Assembly: GCF_005146945.1 (NCBI RefSeq)
Contig: NZ_SWMS01000036.1
Location: 1 to 44,571 of the forward strand
Direction of reading: 5' to 3'
DNA: 44,571 bases
Origin: Prauserella endophytica
GTDB lineage: Bacteria > Actinomycetota > Actinomycetes > Mycobacteriales > Pseudonocardiaceae
The position numbers and the translations under genes are program-made. The notes below the pieces were generated by a model. The model searched no databases, had not been told where the DNA came from, and saw only the letters and a program-made list of their open reading frames with translations. Shown one piece after another: positions 28,595-36,464 of this stretch (position 1 is the first letter of the stretch; each line of letters begins with the position of its first letter).

Positions 28595-28622
28595 GGTCTC
28601 CTCTTTCGGGACTGCTGTCTGG

Positions 28623-30236
28623 TCAGGCGAGGGCGCGAAGCACCGGCTCGGGGTCGAGGTCGAAGCTGCGGCCGGTCGCGGCGCGGTCGGCCATGTCCTG
28701 GTAGGCGGCGTCCAGAGCGGCTGTGGAGGTCCGCTCGGTGGTGCGGCCGGAACGCAGGCCGATCCGCTCCAGCACCGCATCCGTCCACTGTGGATCCGCA
28801 GCGCGCGGCGAGTTGAGGCAGGCGGACGCGGCCAGCAACCACGCGTACCGCTCGGTCAGCGCCAGCGACCGGTGTGACGCGGTGACTCCGCGCTCGGTCA
28901 CCGGCAGCGCGGCGGCGTCGGCGCGCACGCTAGCGAGTTCGGCCCGCAGTTCGTCATCGGCGACGCCCTCCAGCGCGCCGAGCAGCGGATCGGCCCGGCC
29001 GGCCCGCACCCGCAACTCGCCGAGATCCAGCTCCGGCAGCGGCGAGTCGTCGAAGAGCGCGCCCTCGGCCCCGGTGGGCCGCACGCCCGGCAGGTCCGGC
29101 AGCACGGTCAGCTGGCAGCTCACGCCGCCCGCATGGCCGATGCTCAGGCCCGCGATGTCGCGCAGGTGCTTGCCGACGAACGCGTACTCGCCCTCGCGCA
29201 GGTAGCCGCGCGCGCCGAGGACGACCGCGAGGTCGGCAAGCGCGTTCTCGGTGATCTTCGGCGCGAGGTACTTCGCCGCCGCCGCGTACCGGCCCGCGAC
29301 CGAGGGGTACAGGTGCAGCGCGCGGGCGGCGACCCGGGCCAGCGCCTGGGCGACCTGCAGGTCGATGAACGCCCCCGCCAGGACCGACCGCGCATGCGGG
29401 ATCGCCGTGACCGGACGGCCGTACAGCACCCGCTCGGTGGCGAACCGGTACACGCCGAACAGCGCGCCCTCCAGCAGCGACGTGCCCACGCCCGCCGTGA
29501 CGCACCGGCTGACCTGGAACGACCGCAGCGCGGTCTCCGCGCCGGTGCCGACCGCACCGACCAGCGCGTCCTCCCCCACGACGGCCCCATCGAAGCCGAA
29601 CCCGGCCAGAAGGCAACCGGCCAGTCCGGAGGTGCGCAGCCGGGGCAGCCTGGTCAGGCCGGGAACGCGGTCGAGGTCGTCGACGAAAAGCAGTGAGTGG
29701 TCCCGCCCACCGGGCGCCGCGGCCGGGTCGGCGGTGCGGGCGAACACCACGGCGGCGCGGGCGCGGCCCGCGTTGTTGATGACCCGCTTGGTGCCATCGA
29801 GCACGAAGCCGTTCCCACGCCGCTCGGCGCGCAGCGCGTTGCGGGTGAGGTCGTTGCCGTGCTCCAGTTCGTGATAGGCCACCGACACCCGCTCGCCGGC
29901 CAGCAACCTCCCGGCGAGGTGCTTTCGCTGCTCAGCGGTGCCTGCCGCCCACACGTTGAGCGAGGCCATCAGCGTGGTCAGCCCGTGGCCGAGGCCGAGG
30001 CCCGCGTCGCGGCGGAACACCGGGCGCAGCCTGCGCACCAGTTCGTCCACCGCGGTCAGCCTCCCTCCCAGCTCGGCGGGGACGTACTCGGCGTTGGCCT
30101 GCCACGCGTCGAGCACGGCCTCGCCCGCGGCGCACGGCTCGCCGGCGTCGTCGGCGGCGACGATCGCGGCGTGCCCGGTCGGGTTGCTCCCGTCGTACGG
30201 GTCGCCGAGCAGCTCCTCCAAGGCGTCCCCGTTCAT
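28623..30236 (-). CDS. Acyl-CoA dehydrogenase-like flavoenzyme 1
   Basis: A 537-residue ACAD-fold protein. HELEHGNDLTRNAL resembles the FAD/substrate segment of the family, and the C-terminal half has the helical four-helix bundle (GVYRFATERVLYGR, LREGEYAFVGKHL). The usual catalytic Glu segment (YEGTNEI) is not evident; the aligned part reads LSIGHAGGVSCQL. It may use another base or be a partner of the second copy. The likely substrate is the fatty acyl-ACP made by FAAL, introducing a double bond. It overlaps the other dehydrogenase by 4 bases (ATGA) and ends 28 bp before the ACP start. Confidence 0.85.
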   Translation of the reverse strand: MNGDALEELLGDPYDGSNPTGHAAIVAADDAGEPCAAGEAVLDAWQANAEYVPAELGGRLTAVDELVRRLRPVFRRDAGLGLGHGLTTLMASLNVWAAGTAEQRKHLAGRLLAGERVSVAYHELEHGNDLTRNALRAERRGNGFVLDGTKRVINNAGRARAAVVFARTADPAAAPGGRDHSLLFVDDLDRVPGLTRLPRLRTSGLAGCLLAGFGFDGAVVGEDALVGAVGTGAETALRSFQVSRCVTAGVGTSLLEGALFGVYRFATERVLYGRPVTAIPHARSVLAGAFIDLQVAQALARVAARALHLYPSVAGRYAAAAKYLAPKITENALADLAVVLGARGYLREGEYAFVGKHLRDIAGLSIGHAGGVSCQLTVLPDLPGVRPTGAEGALFDDSPLPELDLGELRVRAGRADPLLGALEGVADDELRAELASVRADAAALPVTERGVTASHRSLALTERYAWLLAASACLNSPRAADPQWTDAVLERIGLRSGRTTERTSTAALDAAYQDMADRAATGRSFDLDPEPVLRALA

Positions 30237-31987
30237 GCCGTTCGCTCCCGGACGAGGCGCGCGTGCAGCAACGAGGTCAGCCGGGACCCGAAGACCTGGT
30301 CGCGCAGCACCGTGCCGAGGACGGCGTGGCTGGCGTCCAGCGCGGTGTCGTCGGCCGGGACGCCGAGGCGGGCCAGCGCCGCAAGCAGCCAGTGTCCCTT
30401 GCGCCACAACGGATCGGCCGACATGGCCTGCTGGTTGCCCAGCCACAGCGCGACCGCCGACGCGCCCGCGATCATCGTGGCCAGCCGCCGCGCCAGCGCG
30501 AACGCGTAGGGCGGCACGTCCGGTGGCACGATGGGCTGCACGGCGATCTCCCCCAGCAGCTCGCGGGTCCCGGCCAGCAGCGCGTCGACGACCCCGGCGA
30601 CCGGAGTCAGGTCCGGGTCGCGCGCCGCGAGCCGCGCCAGCTCCGCGGCGGCGGGCGCGAGGTTGTGCAGCACGCTCACGCCCTTCATCGGCACCAGCCG
30701 CAGCGCGGCGAAGTCGGCTGGGGGCAGCTCGGCGGTCAGGTCGGCGGCGACGGCAAGGCCCGGCTCCGGCTCGCGGCCGGCGCGGTGCCCCCTCGCCACC
30801 ATCGGGAACTGGCTGACCAGGGAACTCAGGTTGACGACCGTGTTGCCGTCGAACAACGACACGATCCGGTGGTCGCGCTCGACCTTCTGGAACTCGCCGA
30901 CGCCCTGCGCCACCTCGTCACCGCGCACGTCGAGCAACCACGCCCTCGCCCCCAGCAGCCCACGCAGCCGGGCCAGCAGACCCTCGGTGCGTACCGGAAC
31001 CAGGTACTTCACCGCCGCCGACACCGTCGCCAGCTCGCCGGGCACGGTGTGGATCAAGCGCGTCGCGACGGTGGCGAACGCCTCGTTGAGCAGGTGGTCG
31101 GCGTAGCACTCGGTCAACGTCCGGGCCGCCGCGGGCAGGTCTGCGAGAACCTTGCCGTACAGCTCGCGCCCACTGGCGAAACGCACCGCTTCGACCAGCC
31201 CGTGATCGGCGGCGCCCAGCGAGAGCGACGAGCACAACGTGCGGGTGAGCTGGAGCGACCGCACCACCGTTTCCAGGCCGGTGCCCGGCTCGCCGACCCG
31301 GTCGTCCACGGCGTGGACTTCGGCTTCCCGCAAGGCGAATCCGCTGATGTCCGCACCGCGGATGCCGACCGTCGGCACCTTCGGCAGTGGCTCGTACGCC
31401 CCGCCGGGCAGCCGGTCGCGCTGCACCAGGTACACGTCGAACCCGCGTGGCCCGCCCTCAGGCGTCACCCGTGCCAGCACGGTGACCAGCCCACCGCGCG
31501 TTGCGTTGTTGATCAGATACTTCTCGCCGGTCAGGCGGACCACATCACCGTCGACCACGGCGGTCAGCTCACCGTTGACCAGGTCGCTGCCGTGCTCGCG
31601 CTCGGTGAGACCCCACGACACCGGTACCTTGGCCGCCACCAGCGCGGCGACCCGGCGGGCCTGCTCGGCCGAGCCGGCCACCCAGACGCACACGCACCCG
31701 AGGAAGGTCTTGCCGTGGGCGATCGCGACGGTCAGGTCGCGCCCGGCCACCGCACGGATCAGCGCGGCGGAGCGTTCGAAGTCGCGCAACCGTCCGCCGT
31801 ACTCCTCGGGAACGTAGTGCAGCGCCAGGTCGCAGGCGTCCAGTGCGGCGACGTCGGCGACCGGGAACTCCTCGGCCAGGTCGTCGGCGGAGCGCTCCGC
31901 GGCCGGGCCTGCCGGGCCGAGGTGGTGCTCCAGCTGCTCCAGCGCGACCATCGGGGCGTGCCGGAACGTGGTGTCCGTCGCGGTCAT
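30233..31987 (-). CDS. Acyl-CoA dehydrogenase-like flavoenzyme 2
   Basis: A 584-residue ACAD-fold protein, related to its neighbour. SWGLTEREHGSDLVN is the family's FAD-contact segment, and GEKYLINNATRGG follows. In place of YEGTNEI the sequence has VSLFDGNTVVNLSSL, so Asp replaces the usual catalytic Glu. The pair of ACADs next to FAAL and ACP recalls ramoplanin/enduracidin-type loci, where dienoyl chains are made. A conjugated unsaturated starter is therefore likely. It overlaps FAAL by 4 bases (ATGA). Confidence 0.87.
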   Translation of the reverse strand: MTATDTTFRHAPMVALEQLEHHLGPAGPAAERSADDLAEEFPVADVAALDACDLALHYVPEEYGGRLRDFERSAALIRAVAGRDLTVAIAHGKTFLGCVCVWVAGSAEQARRVAALVAAKVPVSWGLTEREHGSDLVNGELTAVVDGDVVRLTGEKYLINNATRGGLVTVLARVTPEGGPRGFDVYLVQRDRLPGGAYEPLPKVPTVGIRGADISGFALREAEVHAVDDRVGEPGTGLETVVRSLQLTRTLCSSLSLGAADHGLVEAVRFASGRELYGKVLADLPAAARTLTECYADHLLNEAFATVATRLIHTVPGELATVSAAVKYLVPVRTEGLLARLRGLLGARAWLLDVRGDEVAQGVGEFQKVERDHRIVSLFDGNTVVNLSSLVSQFPMVARGHRAGREPEPGLAVAADLTAELPPADFAALRLVPMKGVSVLHNLAPAAAELARLAARDPDLTPVAGVVDALLAGTRELLGEIAVQPIVPPDVPPYAFALARRLATMIAGASAVALWLGNQQAMSADPLWRKGHWLLAALARLGVPADDTALDASHAVLGTVLRDQVFGSRLTSLLHARLVRERTA

Positions 31988-33735
31988 CGCCCGGCCACCG
32001 TGGTGTGCAGTGTGCGCAGTCCGTCGACGAGGAACGCGTCCCTCGTCGCGCCACGCCGGACCTTGCCGCTGGTGGTCTTCTCGATAGCGCCCGTCGGCAC
32101 GAACACGACATCGGCCAGATGGAGCTCGAACTCGGCGCGAACGGCCCGGCGCAGAACGGCGACCAGCTCGTCCACGTCGACGGTCCTCAGGTCCGCCGGG
32201 CGGACCTCCTGCACCGCGACGGCGGCGGGCGCCTGGGCCTCGACCGTGAACACGGCGGTCGCCCCCGCGCCGGTCACGGGGTGCGCCTCGCGGATCGTGC
32301 GCTCGATGTCCTGCGGGTACAGGTTCCGGCCGTTGACGATGAGGACCTCCTTGCGCCTGCCGGTGACGAAGAGCTCACCGTCGAAGAGGCCACCGAGATC
32401 ACCGGTACGCAGGTAGTCCGCATCGGACCCGGACAACCGCGCCCGGAAGGTGTCCTGGCTGACGTCCGGCCGCGCCCAGTATCCGGCCGCCACGGACGGT
32501 CCGGCGAGCCAGATCTCACCGACCGAACCCGGCGGCAGTTCCGCACGGGTCTCGGGGTCGACGATACGAATGTCGAAGTCGACCGGCCTGCCGCTGCTCA
32601 CCAGCCGCCGCGACGGCCGTCCGTCCTCGGCGACGGCGATCCGGTTGCTCGCCAGCGCGGCGGCGTCGACGTCGCGGGCCACGTAGCCGGTGCCTCGCGG
32701 GGCCGCGGTGACGAACAGCGTCGTCTCGGCCATGCCGTAGCAGGGCATGATCGAGGCTGCGCGCAGCCCTGCGGGGGCGAACCTGGCGGCGAACTTGTCC
32801 AATGTGGCCGCGTGAATCGGCTCCGACCCGTTCATCACGACGTCGAGGCTGCTCAGGTCGAGCTCAGCCAGCTGCTCGTCGGTGGTGCGGCGGGTGACCA
32901 GCGCGTAGCCGAAGTCGGGCGCCACGGTGACGTGCGCCTTGACCGCGGTGATCAACCGCATCCAGCGGTGCGGCCGCTTGAGGAAGCTCATCGGGGCCAT
33001 CAGGTACGCGGTGCCGCCACAGTACATCGGCCCGAGCAGCTGACCGACCAGCCCCATGTCGTGGTAGTGCGGCAACCAGCTCACGCTCCGGACCCCCCAG
33101 CCGACCCCGAGTGCGCGCCGGCTCTCCGAGGCGTTGCTGGCCAATGCCCGGTGTGTCACCAGGACGCCCTTGGGCTCGCTGGTGGAACCGGAGGTGTACT
33201 GCAAGAAGGCGATGGCCTCGGGATCGAGTTCGGGCAGTGGCTCGTGCCGGCCTTCGCGCAGGTCCGCCTCGACCAGCACCTCGACCCGCTCAGCCAGGCC
33301 CGCGCGGCCCAGCCAGCCGCGCACGGTGCCCGCGGTCGCCGGAGTGGTCAGCACGACGCCGACTTCGGCGTCGGTGACGATGCCGGTCAGTCGCGTGTCG
33401 CCGCGTCCACCGGACTCCGGCACGGGTGCGGGAACGGCGATCACACCGGCGTGGAAACAGCCGAGTAGCGCGACGGTGAATTCGAGGCCAGGAGGATGCG
33501 ACAACAGGACACGAGCGCCGCGCAGACCCCGGCCTACGAGCCCGGCGGCGAGCGACCGAGCCCGCTCGTCCAGTTCCCGATAGGTCAGCCCGTCGCCCCG
33601 AATATCCTTCGTGTTAACTTCGCCGAATTCGTCGACAAAAACGATCGCAGGTTCATCGGGCACAAAGTCGACCCAACTCCGGAAACGACTCATGAAATGG
33701 TCGCTCTCTTCGATCATCTCACGCTCACCTGTCAC
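31984..33735 (-). CDS. Fatty acyl-AMP ligase (FAAL)
   Basis: A 583-residue adenylating enzyme that activates a fatty acid and passes it to ACP rather than CoA. Core motif FLQYTSGSTSEPKGV, then WLPHYHDMGLVGQLLGPMY and FLKRPHRWMRLI, which are typical of the FAAL branch. Later motifs are CYGMAETTLFV, YLRTGDLGGLFDGELFVTGR, split here by reading as YLRTGDLGGL and GELFVTGRRKEVLIVNGRN, and KTTSGKVRRGATR. I chose the GTG at 33735 because GGAGGC lies just upstream and the length then matches family members. It is the first gene of the tetronate operon. Confidence 0.93.
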   Translation of the reverse strand: MTGEREMIEESDHFMSRFRSWVDFVPDEPAIVFVDEFGEVNTKDIRGDGLTYRELDERARSLAAGLVGRGLRGARVLLSHPPGLEFTVALLGCFHAGVIAVPAPVPESGGRGDTRLTGIVTDAEVGVVLTTPATAGTVRGWLGRAGLAERVEVLVEADLREGRHEPLPELDPEAIAFLQYTSGSTSEPKGVLVTHRALASNASESRRALGVGWGVRSVSWLPHYHDMGLVGQLLGPMYCGGTAYLMAPMSFLKRPHRWMRLITAVKAHVTVAPDFGYALVTRRTTDEQLAELDLSSLDVVMNGSEPIHAATLDKFAARFAPAGLRAASIMPCYGMAETTLFVTAAPRGTGYVARDVDAAALASNRIAVAEDGRPSRRLVSSGRPVDFDIRIVDPETRAELPPGSVGEIWLAGPSVAAGYWARPDVSQDTFRARLSGSDADYLRTGDLGGLFDGELFVTGRRKEVLIVNGRNLYPQDIERTIREAHPVTGAGATAVFTVEAQAPAAVAVQEVRPADLRTVDVDELVAVLRRAVRAEFELHLADVVFVPTGAIEKTTSGKVRRGATRDAFLVDGLRTLHTTVAGR

Positions 33736-34060
33736 GGCCCCGCCTCCAACATCCACGTCAGACCTTAGGAGCGGCACCCGACGCGTGCCCTGGACGGAGA
33801 CTGATGTCCGCCTTAACCACCGCTGAAGTGCACGAAGGAAGACGCTCAGAGCATTGACAGAGCAGGAAGGTGAATTCCCACCCCACAAGATCGACATTCA
33901 CGTGAGAATGTCACGTGATCGGCCATTCAGAGCAACGTTCACGAACCCTGATGGAAAGCACTGTGACAACAATCGAAACTTTCCAATGTTCATTCATCGG
34001 GCCACGAACGCGTGTAAGGATCAATTGCCAACACCAAGTGAAGAGCCTAGGGGGTTCCGC
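33736..34060. promoter_or_regulatory. Divergent control region between FAAL operon and SARP gene
   Basis: An AT-richer 325-bp gap that must carry promoters for both the biosynthetic operon and its regulator. A dyad ACATTC-N6-GAATGT (33894-33911) overlaps CACGTG (33899-33904), and a second CACGTG (33912-33917) starts 13 bp later. A third related TTCACG follows at about 33938. TTGACA at 33854-33859 could be a -35 box toward SARP, but no good -10 was found. SARPs bind short direct repeats before their target genes; which of these elements matters is unknown. Confidence 0.45.
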
Positions 34061-34861
34061 GTGCGCTTCGAGGTCCTTGGTCCGCTGTCCGTGCTGGACT
34101 GTGCCAACGGAGCTGGACGTTCACTGTTACCGAGCGCGAGTAAGAAAAGGATCCTGCTCGCCTCGTTGCTGTCCAGGGTCAACGAGGTCGTGTCCACCGA
34201 GAGCCTGATCGCCGAGATCTGGGGCGACCAGCCGCCCGCGAAGGCGCGGGGAGCGTTGCATGTCTACATGGCCCAGTTGCGCAACGGGCTCTTCGAGAAC
34301 GTCGGGGGTGATCGCCAGGCGACGATCATCACCGACGGGCCCGGCTATCTCCTGCGTCTCGAAGGCGCTGGCTTCGACCAGCACGAGTTCGAGTCGTTGA
34401 TGGGCCGGGCCAGATCGTTGCAGGACAGGGGACAGCTCGCCGACGCGGCCGACACGGTCCGCCGCGCCCTCGACCTGTGGCGGGGGCCCGCGCTCGCGGG
34501 CCTGACCGACGGCACGATGCTCGGCGTGTTCGCCACCTGCCTGGACGAGGAGTACGTCGCGGCACTGGAGCTGCGGCTGGAGATCGACCTGCTGCTGGGC
34601 AGGCATCGGTCGGTGATCGCCGAGCTGATCCGGCTGGTGCACGACTACCCGCTGCGGGAGACGTTCTACCGGCAGCTCATGCTGGCGTTCTACCGCTCGG
34701 AACGCCAGGCGGACGCGCTGAACTGCTTCGTGCAGTTGCGCACGCGCCTGCGCGAGGAACTGGGTGTCGAGCCGTGCCGGCCGATCCAGCAGTTGCACCA
34801 GGCCGTCCTCAGCGCCGATCCGGCCCTCGACCGCCACATGGCCGACGTCGCCGCCTCCTGA
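34061..34861 (+). CDS. SARP-family pathway activator with a TTA codon
   Basis: A 266-residue regulator: an OmpR-like winged helix at about 1-95 (VLGPLSVLD, KRILLASLLSRVNEVVS, IWGDQPPAKARGALHVYMAQL shown shortened as IWGDQPPAKARG), and the bacterial transcriptional activator domain at about 100-250 (FESLMGRARSLQDRG, LDLWRGPALAGL, RSERQADALNCF). Such proteins turn on antibiotic genes. Codon 23 is TTA (34127-34129), the rare leucine codon read by bldA tRNA, so translation may wait for development. The GTG at 34061 with AGGGGG upstream gives the normal SARP length. It is divergent from FAAL. Confidence 0.92.
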   Translation: MRFEVLGPLSVLDCANGAGRSLLPSASKKRILLASLLSRVNEVVSTESLIAEIWGDQPPAKARGALHVYMAQLRNGLFENVGGDRQATIITDGPGYLLRLEGAGFDQHEFESLMGRARSLQDRGQLADAADTVRRALDLWRGPALAGLTDGTMLGVFATCLDEEYVAALELRLEIDLLLGRHRSVIAELIRLVHDYPLRETFYRQLMLAFYRSERQADALNCFVQLRTRLREELGVEPCRPIQQLHQAVLSADPALDRHMADVAAS

Positions 34862-34865
34862 GCCA

Positions 34866-34894
34866 GGCGCCACGCACAACGGTGTGCGGGCGCC
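34866..34894. terminator. Hairpin between convergent SARP and decarboxylase-ACP genes
   Basis: GGCGCC (34866-34871) pairs with GGCGCC (34889-34894), and CGCAC with GTGTG inside (one G-T pair), with a small internal loop and an AACG tip. It lies 4 bases after the SARP stop, in a 70-bp gap between convergent genes, so it could stop transcription from both sides. Confidence 0.55.
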
Positions 34895-34931
34895 CACCCG
34901 TCCTCGCCGAGCGCGGCTCGCGCTCCCGGCC

Positions 34932-36464
34932 CTACCGCGTGCGCGCGAGGGCGGCCTCCACCACCTGCCACAGGCTCGCGGGCGTCGCGAAGGCCTCCGG
35001 GTCCAGGTCGTCGTCGGGGATGGTGACGTCGTACGCCTCCTCCAGGCGCACCAGCAGGTCCACCAGCGCCAGCGAGTCCAGACCCGCCGCGCGGAGGTTG
35101 TCGTCGGGGCCGACCGACGAGCCGAGACGGGGAAGCACCTCGGCCAGCACCTTCGGGTAACGGGCATCCCACGGGGTGGTTTCCATCGTGTTCTCCTGAC
35201 GGGAGGTGGTGTGTGGCGCGACCGGCTCGCGCACGAGGACGAGCCTGCTGGCGGTGACGACGTCGCCGTCGCTGACCACGATCTCCGCCGCGGCCGGCCG
35301 GCCAAGGAAGCCGATCAGGCTGGCGGTCGGGCCGTAGGCGCCGACGTTCGGAATGGCGAGGATCTGCCCGACCCGCACGTGCGCCGACACGTCGGCCGCG
35401 CCGCGGCCCAGGGTGTCGGCGGGTGTGCACAGCGGCCCGACCAACCGGATCTTCCCCGGCGCGGTCTCCTCCGCGTCGCCGGAGCCGACAGGCAGCACGG
35501 CAGCGGCCAGGGGCAGCAGCCGGCCGATGCCCGACAACCCGCCCAGGTGGTTGATCCCGGTGTCGAGCACCGCGAACCGGGTCCCGCGGCTGTCCTTGAC
35601 GTCGGACACCGTGCACAACAGCACGCCGCTGTCGCCGACCAGGTGCCGTCCGCTCTCGAAGAGCACCCTGGTCGTGGCGCGCCAGCGAGGAAAGTGCTCG
35701 TCGAGGGCCGCGGTCAACGGCGCGCGCAGCCCTGGGTACCGAGGGCGCTCGCCCTCCTTGGCGAACGGACACGCGAATCCGCCGCCGAGATCGAGCACCC
35801 GGACCTCGATGCCGAGCTCGCCGGCCAGCGCGGCGGCGGTGCGGACGCTGCCGGTCATCTCGTCGAGCAAGCTCTGTTCGTCGTAGACGTTGGTCAGCGG
35901 GAAGAAGTGGAAGCCGGCGAGCCGCACGCCCCTCACACCGGCCAGCTCGGCACGCCGGCCCATCAGGATCTCGACGTCGGTACCGAACTGCGACGCCTCG
36001 CCGGTCATCCGCATGCCCGCGCCGCCGGGCGCCTCAGCGCCGTTGACCCGCAGCACGACGTCGACCTCACGGTCGCACTCGCGGGCCGCCGCCGCCACCC
36101 GCTGCAGGTCCACAAGGGACTCGCAGCTGAACGTCCCGACCCCGGCGCGAACCGCGATCTCCAGTTCCTCGGCGGTCTTGCCCGGGCCGGTGTAGAACAC
36201 CTCGGCCGGCACGGCGCCTGCGGCCAGAGCGGTGCTCAGCTCGCCGGTCGAGGAGACCTCGGCGTGGCAGCCCCCGGCGAGCAGTTCGCCGACCAGGTCC
36301 GGGTGCGGGTTGGCCTTGAGCGAATACAGCAACTGCGCGCCCTCGGGCACGGCGGCGACGAGGTCGGCCCTCGCCTCCCGTACCCGATCGAGGTCGTAGA
36401 CGTACATGGGACTGCCGTACGCGGCGATCAACTCGGCCGCGCGGCCTGCGTCGAACACGGTCAC
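34932..36464 (-). CDS. PLP-dependent decarboxylase (type III fold) fused to an acyl carrier protein
   Basis: A 510-residue fusion. Residues about 1-420 are an alanine-racemase-fold amino acid decarboxylase: Lys50 in YSLKANPHPD holds PLP, with FHFFPLTNVYDE, VLDLGGGFACPF, LFESGRHLVGDSG and active-site Cys346 in VGPLCTPADTLG. Residues 427-510 are an ACP with Ser464 in LRAAGLDSLALVDLL. In butirosin, BtrK decarboxylates glutamyl-ACP, and exosortase-A loci have a similar ligase/decarboxylase/carrier trio; here decarboxylase and carrier are one chain. An internal ATG (35186) preceded by AGGAG could also give free ACP. The GTG at 36464 overlaps the ligase stop. Confidence 0.9.
   Translation of the reverse strand: MTVFDAGRAAELIAAYGSPMYVYDLDRVREARADLVAAVPEGAQLLYSLKANPHPDLVGELLAGGCHAEVSSTGELSTALAAGAVPAEVFYTGPGKTAEELEIAVRAGVGTFSCESLVDLQRVAAAARECDREVDVVLRVNGAEAPGGAGMRMTGEASQFGTDVEILMGRRAELAGVRGVRLAGFHFFPLTNVYDEQSLLDEMTGSVRTAAALAGELGIEVRVLDLGGGFACPFAKEGERPRYPGLRAPLTAALDEHFPRWRATTRVLFESGRHLVGDSGVLLCTVSDVKDSRGTRFAVLDTGINHLGGLSGIGRLLPLAAAVLPVGSGDAEETAPGKIRLVGPLCTPADTLGRGAADVSAHVRVGQILAIPNVGAYGPTASLIGFLGRPAAAEIVVSDGDVVTASRLVLVREPVAPHTTSRQENTMETTPWDARYPKVLAEVLPRLGSSVGPDDNLRAAGLDSLALVDLLVRLEEAYDVTIPDDDLDPEAFATPASLWQVVEAALARTR

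Noticed and set aside
30263-32416. Plus-strand open frame of about 717 codons opposite the ACAD/FAAL genes
   Set aside because: Shadow frame caused by high third-position GC; no recognisable protein sequence.
33899-33917. CACGTG pair considered as eukaryote-like G-box or restriction remnant
   Set aside because: A 6-bp palindrome is frequent in GC-rich DNA; only its placement in the control gap is notable.
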